DNA of 36,109 bases, taken from an uncultured Ruminococcus sp. Lineage in GTDB: Bacteria; Bacillota; Clostridia; Oscillospirales; Ruminococcaceae. Location of the stretch: assembly GCA_910579955.1 (NCBI GenBank), contig CAJTWE010000022.1, positions 5,957-42,065 on the forward strand, read 5' to 3'. The position numbers were made by a program, and so were the translations under genes. The notes beneath the pieces were generated by a model, which was not told the DNA's origin, did not search any database, and saw only the letters and a list, made by a program, of their open reading frames with translations. This document shows positions 1 to 9,164 of this stretch, piece by piece; the first letter of the stretch is position 1; each line of letters begins with the position of its first letter.

Positions 1-2
1 CT

Positions 3-755
3 ACTACAACTACAGAAACAACTACAATAAGCAGTACAACAAAGCCATCAACCACTACCACGACAGAAACAACAACAAGTAGCACAACAAAGCCTACAAC
101 CACAACCACAACAGAACCTACAACTACAAGTACAACAGAAACAACAATTACTACAGAAACATCTGACACTGGTATAAATGAATCTGTTATTCAATTTACA
201 TTAAAAGAATCAAATTTCTACTTCTCTACGGATGATGATGAATTTGATGCACATGATTTATTTGAATCTATTGTATTGATAGAAACGGATAATGAGGGAA
301 TTGTAATAGAAACTGATATCATAGACCAGATTCATTTCAATAATGTAACTCCGCATAGTTTGTATAATCAAGATGCTGCATACACAATAGCAAATGTTCA
401 AGCATATTATAATGATGCAATAATTGAAAATGCAACTCCAACAGTTTATATCGGCGTTAAGGGCGACGCTAATTTAAATGGTGATGTTAGTATAGATGAT
501 GCTTCTTGTATATTGAATTACTATGCAAAATCTATGGCAAGTTTAGATTCCTCAGAATATGCATTTTGTCCAGATGATAAAACATTAAATTCTTTTGCTT
601 ATTTCCTTTCTGATATAGATACAGAAAGTAAGAATGGTTTTGATACATCTGATATGTTAATTTCTTTAAATGATGCAACTTGCGTACTATCTTACTATGC
701 AAAAACAGCTGCGGAATTAAATCCAACGTGGGATGAAATTATTACTCATAAATAA
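3..755 (+). CDS. Dockerin-domain protein, 3' portion (5' end outside window)
   Basis: The reading frame is open from the left edge, so the N-terminus and any catalytic domain are missing. The first ~55 residues are a Thr-rich linker with repeated Thr runs broken by Glu, Ser and Lys-Pro, as found between domains of extracellular clostridial and ruminococcal enzymes. A ~95-residue region of unknown fold follows. The C-terminus (from about 462) is a dockerin-like pair: GDANLNGDVSIDDA has the calcium-loop pattern and is followed by a helix with NYYAK; the second copy, DTSDMLISLNDATCVLSYYAK, repeats the helix but has a longer, less canonical loop. The paired YYAK motifs suggest a duplicated helix. 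A dockerin would dock the protein to a cohesin on a scaffold or the cell wall. The cargo domain cannot be known from here. Confidence 0.8.
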   Translation, partial: TTTTETTTISSTTKPSTTTTTETTTSSTTKPTTTTTTEPTTTSTTETTITTETSDTGINESVIQFTLKESNFYFSTDDDEFDAHDLFESIVLIETDNEGIVIETDIIDQIHFNNVTPHSLYNQDAAYTIANVQAYYNDAIIENATPTVYIGVKGDANLNGDVSIDDASCILNYYAKSMASLDSSEYAFCPDDKTLNSFAYFLSDIDTESKNGFDTSDMLISLNDATCVLSYYAKTAAELNPTWDEIITHK

Positions 756-791
756 TGATGTAATATTGCATCAAGTAATATTATAAAAATT

Positions 792-838
792 AAAAATAAG
801 GCGGACTTTGAATATTTTCTCAGTCTGCCTTATTTTTT
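792..838. terminator. Bidirectional rho-independent terminator
   Basis: A 16-bp stem (792-807 with 822-837, one G-T wobble) with a 14-nt loop has an A-run on the left and a T-run on the right. It works in both directions, between the dockerin gene and the convergent end of galT. Confidence 0.85.
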
Positions 839-867
839 AATAAAAAGCGAAATCAAACAAAAGCTTC

Positions 868-2370
868 TTAAGGTCTTAATATTAATTTGCTTACAAATCT
901 ATCAAATGCCTGTCTGCCCGTATCATCTTTTTTAAATACACCGGCATCCAGTAAAACCTGTTCAAAAACCTTTCCGACTTCTTCATGAATAATATCCAAA
1001 GCATTTTCAGAAGAAAAATTCGGATGCTCCTGCAATATTTTCTTAGCCCATTCTGCATGAGAGGCAGTCAGCAAATTATCACAGAGATTTTTACCAGACA
1101 GAAGGGCATTTTTTACAGCATCAAGTTCTTCTGCAAGACGTGAAGGCAATACCGCAAGTCCCATTACCTCGATAAGACCGATATTTTCCTTTTTGATGTG
1201 ATGCAAAGACGGATTTGGATGGAACAGTCCAAGGGGACGTTCTTCGGTTGTGCGATTATTACGCAAAACTAAATCGCATTCATAACAACTGCTATTCATT
1301 CGAGCAATCGGCGTAATTGTGTTATGCAAAGTACCGTCTGTTTCAGCAAGGATGCTAGCGCTTTCATCGCTGTAATTACGCCATATTTTTAGAATATAAC
1401 TGCACGCTTCTGAAAGACTGTTCCTGTTTTCGGATTTCAGCCTGATAACAGACATTGGCCATTTTATAATTCCAGCTTGTACGTTTGGAAACTGCGGCAT
1501 ACAAAAATATTTTTCAATTTTTGCTTTTTTCATTGCAAATGTATATCTGCCGCCTTGAAAATGCTCATGACTGAGGATTGAACCGCCAACAATCGGCAAG
1601 TCTGCATTTGATCCGACAAAATAATGTGGAAGATAATCCAGTATGTCAAACAGCTTTTCAAAAACCGTATCATCAATTTTCATCGCCGTATGTGCTTCAT
1701 TCAATACAATACAATGCTCATTGTAGTAGCCATAAGGGGAGTACTGTAATTGCCAGTTTTTCTTATAAACGCTTATTGGAATCGGTCGAAGATTCTGCCT
1801 TGCCGGATGATTCAGATTTCCTGCAAAGCCTGCATTTTCCGGACAAAGCTGGCATTTTGGATAAGATGTGCCATGTGCCGATTTTGCAGCAGCAATATCC
1901 TTCGGGTCTTTTTCCGGTTTGGAACGGTTTATGGTGATATCAAGCGTACCGTAATCCGATTCATAAGTCCACTTTAAATCTTTTGCGATTCTGCCCTGAC
2001 GCACATAGTTCACCTTTTTGCTGAAATCAAAATACCAGTTGGTTGCAGCTTCGGGAGATTTCGCATGGTGCTTACGAAATGCGTATGTTACTTCTCTTGG
2101 CATTGGTGTCAGAATGCCCATAAGCTTTGTGTCAAACAAATCACGATAAGCAGTCGTATCCGGAATAATGTTTTTTGCACAGGCGTAATCAATCAGCGGA
2201 CAAAGAATCGTATCAATATCTTCGTTCTGACAATTCGCATTTGTTTCCTGCCAGTCGGTCAACTGAAAGATTTCCATAAACTGATTGCGTATAACATAAA
2301 CGTCTTCTGTAGTTATTAGTTCTTCTTTTAAAGCGTAGCTTATCAGTCGCTGAATATCATCATAAATCAT
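868..2370 (-). CDS. galT: UDP-glucose--hexose-1-phosphate uridylyltransferase, class II
   Basis: Leloir pathway enzyme exchanging UMP between UDP-glucose and galactose 1-phosphate, giving UDP-galactose and glucose 1-phosphate. At ~500 residues it is the long class II Firmicutes form, not the ~350-residue E. coli type. Numbered from an upstream in-frame GTG at 2379, it shows a CxxC pair (C176, C179) and the nucleotidyl-transfer motif HEHFQGG (271-277). The ATG at 2370 is chosen because AGGAAG lies about 8 bases before it, whereas the GTG at 2379 directly abuts that site. It is the last gene of the minus-strand operon and starts 12 bases after the galK stop, in the same frame, so translation is probably coupled. 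The bidirectional terminator at 792-838 ends the transcript. Family assignment is secure. Confidence 0.93.
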   Translation of the reverse strand: MIYDDIQRLISYALKEELITTEDVYVIRNQFMEIFQLTDWQETNANCQNEDIDTILCPLIDYACAKNIIPDTTAYRDLFDTKLMGILTPMPREVTYAFRKHHAKSPEAATNWYFDFSKKVNYVRQGRIAKDLKWTYESDYGTLDITINRSKPEKDPKDIAAAKSAHGTSYPKCQLCPENAGFAGNLNHPARQNLRPIPISVYKKNWQLQYSPYGYYNEHCIVLNEAHTAMKIDDTVFEKLFDILDYLPHYFVGSNADLPIVGGSILSHEHFQGGRYTFAMKKAKIEKYFCMPQFPNVQAGIIKWPMSVIRLKSENRNSLSEACSYILKIWRNYSDESASILAETDGTLHNTITPIARMNSSCYECDLVLRNNRTTEERPLGLFHPNPSLHHIKKENIGLIEVMGLAVLPSRLAEELDAVKNALLSGKNLCDNLLTASHAEWAKKILQEHPNFSSENALDIIHEEVGKVFEQVLLDAGVFKKDDTGRQAFDRFVSKLILRP

Positions 2371-2382
2371 ATGTTTCACTTC

Positions 2383-3675
2383 CTATTCTTTGATTTCTAC
2401 GCCGCCCATTGGACGAATTTTCAGAATATAACAGCTGCCGTCGCCGAAAATGCGGTTCATTTCCCGTGAATACTCGTTCACCCTTTCCGTTGGTACAAAT
2501 GCCTGAATCGTTCCTGCGAAACCTCCGCCATGTACTCTAACTGCACCGTTTTCTCTCAAAATCTTTTTGCTCATCATAACACCCAGCGGAATTGCCTGTT
2601 CCAGAGGTTTGCGGCAGGAATAGAAGTTTTGCAGATAATTTGCCGAGGATTCTCCCGATTCTCTGACCAGTGCAAGGAAGGAGTCCATGTTTCCCTCTAA
2701 GAGTGCATTTGCCTCCAGCACGGCACGGTTATTCTCTGCGAAAAAGTGTGCGGCTCTTAGAACGGCACGGTCAGAACATGTTTTCCGAAGCTGCGGAATT
2801 TCACGGTAGAACTGATTTTCGTCTACATCTCTTAAGAATTCTTTCCCAAACTGTGCTGCAATGCTTTCCATTTCAGAACGTATTGTAACATAGTCTTCCG
2901 TTAAATCAGCATGACTGCCTTTTGTATCAGTCACACATAAACAGTAACCGGCTTTTTCAAAGTCATAGGAGAAGCTTTTTATTTTCGGGTTTTCGGTATC
3001 CTGAAAATCAATGGAAACCAGTCCGCCTACGGAACTTGCCATCTGATCCATTAGACCGCTTTTTTTCCCGAAGTACACATTTTCCGCGTATTGACCAATT
3101 TTTGCAATCTCCACAGCACCGGCTTTTCCTGCATTGTAATGGCTGTCAATTATCGTACCTATCAATACCTCAAATGCTGCTGATGAGGACAAACCGCTTC
3201 CGCTTAAAACATCGGAAGTTGTATAAGCGTCAAATCCGCTTATCTGTACACCCATTTCTGCAAACTTGGCAGCAACCCCACGAATCAATGCGGCAGAAGT
3301 AGACTTCTCCGGTTCATGTACGGATAAATCATTAAGCGAAACAATATCCATCGGATAACCCTTTGATTTCACTTTAATTACACGTTCTGAATGAAAAGCC
3401 ACAATTGCTATCACATCCAGATTTACTGCTGCCGCCAAAACGCAGCCGTGCTGATGGTCTGTATGATTTCCGCCTATTTCAGTCCGTCCCGGTGCGGAAA
3501 ATACAGCTATTTCTGCATTTTTATGCTGTGGAAATTGTTTTTGAAATTCATTCACTGCATTTTTATAACGATTTTTCTGGATTTCAATATCAATATTTGA
3601 ATCGCCATAAAGTTCTTTTAACTGCAAATCGTAAATGCCATTATCCAGCTGTTGCACAAAACTTTTTGCATACAT
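2383..3675 (-). CDS. galK: Galactokinase
   Basis: Phosphorylates galactose at C1 with ATP, the first Leloir step, in the cytoplasm. The 430 residues show the three GHMP-kinase signatures in order: the galactokinase box PGRTEIGGNHTD (62-73), the ATP loop GSGLSSSAA (159-167) and the C-terminal GGGFAGT (383-389). The catalytic aspartate is D210 in KSGLMDQ. The start ATG follows an AGGAGGG site. Only two bases separate it from the aga stop codon, so translation is probably coupled. It takes the galactose released by Aga and passes galactose 1-phosphate to GalT encoded just downstream. It ends with TAG, showing that TAG is an ordinary stop in this genome. Confidence 0.95.
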   Translation of the reverse strand: MYAKSFVQQLDNGIYDLQLKELYGDSNIDIEIQKNRYKNAVNEFQKQFPQHKNAEIAVFSAPGRTEIGGNHTDHQHGCVLAAAVNLDVIAIVAFHSERVIKVKSKGYPMDIVSLNDLSVHEPEKSTSAALIRGVAAKFAEMGVQISGFDAYTTSDVLSGSGLSSSAAFEVLIGTIIDSHYNAGKAGAVEIAKIGQYAENVYFGKKSGLMDQMASSVGGLVSIDFQDTENPKIKSFSYDFEKAGYCLCVTDTKGSHADLTEDYVTIRSEMESIAAQFGKEFLRDVDENQFYREIPQLRKTCSDRAVLRAAHFFAENNRAVLEANALLEGNMDSFLALVRESGESSANYLQNFYSCRKPLEQAIPLGVMMSKKILRENGAVRVHGGGFAGTIQAFVPTERVNEYSREMNRIFGDGSCYILKIRPMGGVEIKE

Positions 3676-3677
3676 AA

Positions 3678-5870
3678 TTATCCCTCCTGCTTTTTCAAGT
3701 GAATCTCAATAGGGTAATAATCGCCACAGGATTCTGGCAAGAGTATGCCGCCCTGCATAAGTGCCATGCCTGTGTAAACTTCATCTTTACCAGTCACTTG
3801 ATATTTGCAATCGGGGCAAAGTCCAGAAAGCCTTATTCTTTGGCGTTTCATATTTGGAACAGTTCGGAAAATCATTCCATGTACGAGTACTTCGTCCATG
3901 CTTTCAGAAACATATTCCCACAAAGCCGTATTCTCATTCATAGGATTACTCAAACGGTAATATGTTCCGCCATGAATCAAGGCTTCAAATTGCTTGAACC
4001 TTTTAATCTGTTCCGTAACAGCTTGCTTTTCCTCACTTGACAGCATTCCCAAATCAAGCTCATAGCCAAAGCTGCCTGCCATTGCGGTAACTGCTCTTGA
4101 TTCAATTGGTGTAATGCGTCCCGTCTGATGATTTGGAGTTACTGAAATATGAGAACCAACCGCTGAAATCGGATAAATAAATGATGTGCCGTATTGTATC
4201 TTTGTACGCTCATAAGCATCAGTATCATCACTACACCAGATTTGTGGGCAATAATACAACATTCCGGCATCAAAACGTCCGCCGCCACCGCTGCATCCTT
4301 CAAAAAGCACATTAGGATAATCCGTCGTCAAACGTTCCAAAAGCGCATAAAGTCCCAGCATATAACGATGCGGAAGTTCGCCCTGATTCTCAGCTGAAAG
4401 ATTATTTGAATACCAATCACAAATACTGCGGTTCATATCCCATTTTATATAAGATATATCTGCACTTTTTAGAATATTGCTAATACAGTTGTATAAATAT
4501 TCTTGTACATCACTTCTTGATAAGTCCAAAACAAGCTGATAACGCCCTCTTGTGGGCTTGCGGCCCGGAATTTGTATTGCCCACTCAGGATGGCTGCGGT
4601 AAAGCATGCTATCTTCAGAAACCATCTCCGGCTCAAACCAAATGCCAAACTTCATGCCCAGCTTTTTTATTTGCTCTACAAGGTTTTCAAGTCCGCCGGA
4701 CAATTTCTCTTCGTTGACAAACCAGTCGCCAAGTCCGGAACAGTCGCTATCTCGCTTGCCAAACCAGCCATCGTCAAGCACAAGCATATCTACGCCCAAT
4801 TTTGCAGCTTCTTTGGCAATGTCCAAAATCTTATCCGTATCAAAATCAAAGTAAGTCGCTTCCCAGTTGTTTATCAAAACCGGACGCTGTGCAAGCTGAT
4901 ATTTTCCACGGCATATATGCTCACGAATTACTTTATGGAAATTATGGGACATTTTGGAAAAACCATTGCTGCTGTAGGTCAAAATCACTTCCGGTGTTTC
5001 AAATGTTTCTCCAGCAGACAAATGCCATTCAAATAAGCTTGGATGAATACCCATAACTGCACGAACCTGACTTAACTGGTCGCATTCTATTTGCGTTTGA
5101 AAACTGCCGCTGTATACAAAACAAGCTCCGATGCATTCTCCTCTTTTCTCAGTACAGTCGGTAGAACACAGAATAAAGGATGGGTTCTGCTGATGGCTGG
5201 AAGTTCCTCTTGTACTTGCACTTTCCTGAATGCCATAGTTCAAAGGATTACGCTGCACCATTCGCTCCATTGTGTGTCTGCCGTGAAAATGAACCCATTC
5301 CCAATCTCCATAAGGCAAATCCAGACAAAGACTTGCAGCTTTTTTCAAAATGACTTCTGCATTGCCATTATTGCAAATTGCAACGTTTCTCGTGATAATA
5401 TCAAGCTCTTCCAGAATGCCGTAACGTAGTATAACTTCAACGCCAGATGCACAGTCGCAAAGCGTGATTTCAAGAGTTTGCGCCTTATCCTCATTTGCAT
5501 ATACAGCAGGAAGTCCCGGAATCGCATACTTGCCTTTTTTCACTTGATGGCATTTATAGCGAAGGTCGAGAGAATTGCTGCCATCCGTATGCAAAACAGA
5601 AATTGCCGGAATACGAAAATCTCCCGTACCACCACAGGCATACTCTAATGGCATAGTATCAAGCGAGTATCTGCGATTATCCTCTGCATCATATGGATTA
5701 CCTGAAAATCCAACATCTGTATACTCCAGAAGATATGACATATTTGTCTTAACTGGTCTGCCGTACCATAAATGTTTCAGAACGCCGTATTCATCCGCCT
5801 GCATCTGATATTCTGTATTTTTAGTTCGCAGGCTGAAAAATCTCTCCTGTTCATCTGTATAAATTCCCAT
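3678..5870 (-). CDS. aga: Alpha-galactosidase, glycoside hydrolase family 36
   Basis: Hydrolyses alpha-1,6-galactosides (melibiose, raffinose, stachyose). The 730-residue length and absence of a signal peptide fit the cytoplasmic GH36 enzymes of Firmicutes. Visible landmarks are an N-terminal beta-sandwich region, then the TIM barrel with LVLDDGWF (363-370), the substrate-pocket segment WFEPEMVS (411-418), the nucleophile D478 in KWDMNRS, CSGGGGRFD (526-534), and the acid/base D548 in CSDDTDA. The start ATG has AAAGGAG upstream. It lies between gtfA (11-base gap) and galK (2-base gap). With raffinose it would release galactose for GalK and sucrose for GtfA. It resembles the AgaA/Aga type; exact chain-length preference cannot be read from sequence. 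Confidence 0.95.
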   Translation of the reverse strand: MGIYTDEQERFFSLRTKNTEYQMQADEYGVLKHLWYGRPVKTNMSYLLEYTDVGFSGNPYDAEDNRRYSLDTMPLEYACGGTGDFRIPAISVLHTDGSNSLDLRYKCHQVKKGKYAIPGLPAVYANEDKAQTLEITLCDCASGVEVILRYGILEELDIITRNVAICNNGNAEVILKKAASLCLDLPYGDWEWVHFHGRHTMERMVQRNPLNYGIQESASTRGTSSHQQNPSFILCSTDCTEKRGECIGACFVYSGSFQTQIECDQLSQVRAVMGIHPSLFEWHLSAGETFETPEVILTYSSNGFSKMSHNFHKVIREHICRGKYQLAQRPVLINNWEATYFDFDTDKILDIAKEAAKLGVDMLVLDDGWFGKRDSDCSGLGDWFVNEEKLSGGLENLVEQIKKLGMKFGIWFEPEMVSEDSMLYRSHPEWAIQIPGRKPTRGRYQLVLDLSRSDVQEYLYNCISNILKSADISYIKWDMNRSICDWYSNNLSAENQGELPHRYMLGLYALLERLTTDYPNVLFEGCSGGGGRFDAGMLYYCPQIWCSDDTDAYERTKIQYGTSFIYPISAVGSHISVTPNHQTGRITPIESRAVTAMAGSFGYELDLGMLSSEEKQAVTEQIKRFKQFEALIHGGTYYRLSNPMNENTALWEYVSESMDEVLVHGMIFRTVPNMKRQRIRLSGLCPDCKYQVTGKDEVYTGMALMQGGILLPESCGDYYPIEIHLKKQEG

Positions 5871-5881
5871 AATTTTCTCCT

Positions 5882-7291
5882 TTATGAAATAGTAAAACTA
5901 TAATCCGTAAGATTTGCGTTTAGTGTTATTTGACTGCTGCTGCATGTTCTTTTTATCATCAACTTATCGCCGTTTGCCTCTACTGTAATACTTCCGTCCA
6001 GTCCAAATGCCGGATGTGTATTTCTCAGTTCCATAAGTGATTTTAATTTTTGTACAACATCACGCTTCTGCTCATTAGAAACATCTTCTGCTGTATAATA
6101 ATGGCGATTGATATCCCTGCCGTTTTTTGTGCGTTCCATCAGTGCTATATCATTTTCACCAGCAAGAAGTCCGATATAGTAAACTTGCGGAATACCCGGA
6201 GCAAAAAACTGTATTGCTCTTGCGAGAAGATAAGCGTCATCGTTATTGCCAAGTGCGGAATAATAAGTTGTGTTTATCTGATAGACATCAAGGTTATTAT
6301 AGGCTTCGGAACTGTAGATTTTCTTGACGTTTGCGCCACGCTGATACATTTGCTCTTTTACAGTTTCTATCTCCTCATCAGGAAGCAGGTCTTTAACGTC
6401 TACAATGCCAATGCCATCATGTGTGTCAAGCGTTGTAAACTGCTTCATTGGGCACATTTCAAGCCAGTTTTTCAGATATGCACCGGTATGATTGAAGAGT
6501 GAGTGAAGTACAAGAACGGGCAGAGCAAAATCATATATCCAAAAATTCTTCTCTGCAATTTTCATTGGAATTGTATAGTGCTCATGAATTTCAGGCAAAA
6601 TCTCACAGCCTTGCGCTGAGAGGACTTTTTCAATTTCACGCAGCAAATCCCACGTTTCCGGTTCTACAAAAAAGCAATTGGTATCCGCTTTTTTTACAGC
6701 ATACGCAAATGCATCAAGACGAATGATAGATGCGCCATGACTGCACATAGACTCCAGCGTTTCATGAATGAATTGTTTTGTGATTGGTTTGGAAACATCA
6801 AGGTCTATTTGTTCTTCGCAAAAAGTACACCAGATTTTCTCTTTTGTACCGTCTGTAAACTCAGCCTCCACATATGGCGCACGAGGTTTTCTTTTATAAA
6901 TCAAATCGACCTGTTCCTGTGTTGGCTCACCGTTTTTCCAGAAATTTTTATACCGGATAAACATATCCTTATACGGAGAATTTTCTTTGTTTTTCAGAAA
7001 GTCCTGAAAATATTCTGACTGTGCTGAAATATGATTGACCATAAAGTCAAACATCAAATAATAATCTTTTCCAAGAGCGTCAATATCTGAAAAAGTTCCG
7101 AAAGCTTCATCGACCTTATCATATCTAATAGGCGCAAAGCCTCTGTCTGCTGAGGATGGATAAAATGGAAGAATATGCACACCGCCAATTGCCTGACTGT
7201 AGTATTGGTTCAGGATTTCATGCAGTTCTTTTATATTTTTACCCATACTATCTGCATAAGTGATAAGCATAATTTTATTTTGTATATTCAT
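5882..7291 (-). CDS. gtfA: Sucrose phosphorylase, GH13 subfamily 18
   Basis: Catalyses phosphorolysis of sucrose to alpha-glucose 1-phosphate and fructose, saving one ATP relative to hydrolysis. The 469 residues match the GtfA family closely from the start (KIMLITYADSMGKN). Catalytic residues are the nucleophile D193 in RLDAFAYA, the acid/base E234 in EILPEIHEHY, and the transition-state stabiliser D292 in LDTHDGIG. The family also contains sucrose-6F-phosphate phosphorylases and glucosylglycerate phosphorylases. The Streptococcus GtfA-like residues and the neighbouring Aga and Msm transporter favour sucrose itself, derived from raffinose. The start follows AAAGGAG with an A/T spacer. A 15-bp hairpin separates it from the transporter genes, which may set its expression level apart from theirs. 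Confidence 0.92.
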   Translation of the reverse strand: MNIQNKIMLITYADSMGKNIKELHEILNQYYSQAIGGVHILPFYPSSADRGFAPIRYDKVDEAFGTFSDIDALGKDYYLMFDFMVNHISAQSEYFQDFLKNKENSPYKDMFIRYKNFWKNGEPTQEQVDLIYKRKPRAPYVEAEFTDGTKEKIWCTFCEEQIDLDVSKPITKQFIHETLESMCSHGASIIRLDAFAYAVKKADTNCFFVEPETWDLLREIEKVLSAQGCEILPEIHEHYTIPMKIAEKNFWIYDFALPVLVLHSLFNHTGAYLKNWLEMCPMKQFTTLDTHDGIGIVDVKDLLPDEEIETVKEQMYQRGANVKKIYSSEAYNNLDVYQINTTYYSALGNNDDAYLLARAIQFFAPGIPQVYYIGLLAGENDIALMERTKNGRDINRHYYTAEDVSNEQKRDVVQKLKSLMELRNTHPAFGLDGSITVEANGDKLMIKRTCSSSQITLNANLTDYSFTIS

Positions 7292-7312
7292 ATATTTTTT
7301 TCTCCTTTATGC

Positions 7313-7346
7313 TTCAATATCTGCGGTAAAAACCGCAGATATTGAA
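7313..7346 (-). other. Perfect intercistronic hairpin between msmG and gtfA
   Basis: A perfect 15-bp inverted repeat (7313-7327 with 7332-7346) with an AAAA loop sits in the 83-base gap between msmG and gtfA, ending about 8 bases before the gtfA ribosome binding site. On the transcribed strand it is followed by GCATAAAGGAG rather than a T-run, so it is not a standard terminator. It may protect the 3' end of the transporter message or modulate gtfA translation. Confidence 0.8.
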
Positions 7347-7374
7347 AAGGGTGTGTTGAAGATATCTAATTTTA

Positions 7375-8283
7375 TTAGCCTTTTACCGCACCGTTTGCAA
7401 CTCCGCCTATGATTTTCTTCTGACATAAAATATAGAAAATCAAAATCGGAATCAGTGCAAGTAAATAGGAGGCAAACGCAAGATTATAATTTGTGCCAAA
7501 TTGCGTCTGGAAGTTCAATTGTGCAAGCGGTAGCGTTGTTCTTTCTGAACCAGACATGATAACTAGTGGTGTCATAACATCGTTCCATGTACCAAGTGCC
7601 GTTAATATTGCAACTGTAGCATGCATCGGTTTCATCATCGGGAAAATAATTTTCCAATAGGTTTTCCATGTTGACGCGCCGTCCATTTCTGCTGCTTCTT
7701 CCATCGCAAGCGGTATGTTTTTTAAATATCCACTGTAAAGCATTACGTTCATTGGCATATAGAATACAACATACAGGAGAATAACGCCAAACATATTATC
7801 AATTTTCAGCATCGCAGTTTCTTTTACAAGCGGCATCATCAAAATCGCAAAAGGTACAAACATACCACTAACGATGTAAAGGTAGATCATTTTAAAGCCT
7901 TTATGTCTTGCCATGCTTCGTCCAATAGCATATCCAGCCATTGAATGAATTATAACCGATAATATAATAGTTATACCTGTAATCAATAAACTATTTCCAA
8001 GAGAATTCCAAAAATCTGTTACACGTATCGCTTCTGCAAAGTTTTCAAGACTGAATTTACTTGGCAGGCTAAGCGCACCGGCAACGTCATTTGTCATTTC
8101 AGATGGTGACTTTAATGCGATAACAATAGTCATATAAAGCGGAAACAAAATTGTCAGGCAGCCGAGAATCAGAACTATTGTCAAAAATATATTCGATTTG
8201 CTGTCTTTATCATTTTTGATTTCACATGCCTTTTTGATTGCCACTTTCGGCATCTCAGGAACACGATGTCTTTCAGAACTCAT
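7375..8283 (-). CDS. msmG: Sugar ABC transporter permease, MalG/MsmG family
   Basis: Inner permease subunit of a carbohydrate-uptake type 1 (CUT1) importer. The 302 residues carry a short cytoplasmic N-terminus and about six membrane segments (for example 32-56, 97-120, 131-151, 164-183). The ATPase-contact EAA loop is EEAAEMDGAS at 195-204. The AAVKG-like tail (NGAVKG) is typical of MalG-type permeases. Its ATG overlaps the msmF stop by four bases (ATGA), and AAAGGAGG precedes it. It should pair with MsmF and receive sugars from MsmE. No ATPase gene is in the window, so a shared MsmX/MsmK-type ATPase encoded elsewhere must energise it. Confidence 0.93.
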   Translation of the reverse strand: MSSERHRVPEMPKVAIKKACEIKNDKDSKSNIFLTIVLILGCLTILFPLYMTIVIALKSPSEMTNDVAGALSLPSKFSLENFAEAIRVTDFWNSLGNSLLITGITIILSVIIHSMAGYAIGRSMARHKGFKMIYLYIVSGMFVPFAILMMPLVKETAMLKIDNMFGVILLYVVFYMPMNVMLYSGYLKNIPLAMEEAAEMDGASTWKTYWKIIFPMMKPMHATVAILTALGTWNDVMTPLVIMSGSERTTLPLAQLNFQTQFGTNYNLAFASYLLALIPILIFYILCQKKIIGGVANGAVKG

Positions 8284-9164
8284 AACTGCTCCTCCTTTTT
8301 ATTTGTAATAACAAGCTGTATTACAGATATTGTAACTATCACAATAAAGAATACGACTGCGTTTGCACTTTGGAATCCAAACTGACCGCCATCCATACCA
8401 TTACGATAAATCAGATAGGAAATTGATTCTGTACTCTGTGCAGGACCGCCCTTTGTCAATGACATTATCTGGTCAAATACCATAAGCATATTTTTTGTAC
8501 TAAGTATCATATTAGTTGAAATAAACGGCAGCAAAAGCGGTAAAGTTAATTTGCGGAATGTATACCATTTTCCTGCTCCGTCAATGGAACTTGCTTCGTA
8601 AATATCTGATGGAATCGTTTGTAGACCGGAAATATAAATAATCGTATTCATAGCAACAGTTTGCCATACGCCAACAATAAGTACTCCGACCCACGCCCAT
8701 TTTTCACTTGCAAGAATACTGCTGCTTAAAAAATCAATATGCATTGCCTTTGCAGCAGTTGGGATAATATAAGTAAAGATAAAGCTAAAAATATATCCGA
8801 CAACCAATCCGCCTAAAATATTCGGCAAGAAATACAGTCCACGAAGCGTGCTTTTAAATTTGATTTTGCTGTTAAGTCCCATTGCAATAAGCAGCGACAA
8901 AACGTTAACCAATATCGTTCCGGCGATTGCATACTTAAATGTAAATAAATACGATTTTCCTACTCTGCTATCTTGAAACAAATCAATGAAGTTTTTGAAT
9001 CCAACAAAATCGTAAGAACCATATCCACGATAATTTGTAAGACTATAAAATGCGCCGGTAATTAGGGGTATTGTATTGAACAGCACAAACAATAATAATG
9101 CCGGCATAATCATAAGCAATAGCGTCTTTGTTTTCTTCGACATAGGCTTTTTTATGGTTTTCAT
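8280..9164 (-). CDS. msmF: Sugar ABC transporter permease, MalF/MsmF family
   Basis: Second membrane subunit of the CUT1 importer. The 294-residue protein has a basic N-terminus, about six hydrophobic segments (first at 14-38) and the EAA motif EASSIDGAG at 190-198, where the ATPase docks. Length and the absence of a large periplasmic insertion fit Gram-positive MsmF/RafF proteins. It overlaps both neighbours by four bases (ATGA), so msmE, msmF and msmG are translated as a tightly coupled set. GGAGGAA lies upstream of the ATG. Confidence 0.93.
   Translation of the reverse strand: MKTIKKPMSKKTKTLLLMIMPALLLFVLFNTIPLITGAFYSLTNYRGYGSYDFVGFKNFIDLFQDSRVGKSYLFTFKYAIAGTILVNVLSLLIAMGLNSKIKFKSTLRGLYFLPNILGGLVVGYIFSFIFTYIIPTAAKAMHIDFLSSSILASEKWAWVGVLIVGVWQTVAMNTIIYISGLQTIPSDIYEASSIDGAGKWYTFRKLTLPLLLPFISTNMILSTKNMLMVFDQIMSLTKGGPAQSTESISYLIYRNGMDGGQFGFQSANAVVFFIVIVTISVIQLVITNKKEEQL

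Noticed and set aside
1..160. Simple-sequence ACA/ACT repeats as a microsatellite
   Set aside because: They are in frame and encode a Thr-rich interdomain linker of the dockerin protein.
2368..2385. galK-galT fusion by read-through of TAG, since both genes are in the same frame
   Set aside because: galT has its own ribosome binding site and ATG, and in-frame adjacency has a one in three chance. No read-through signal is seen.
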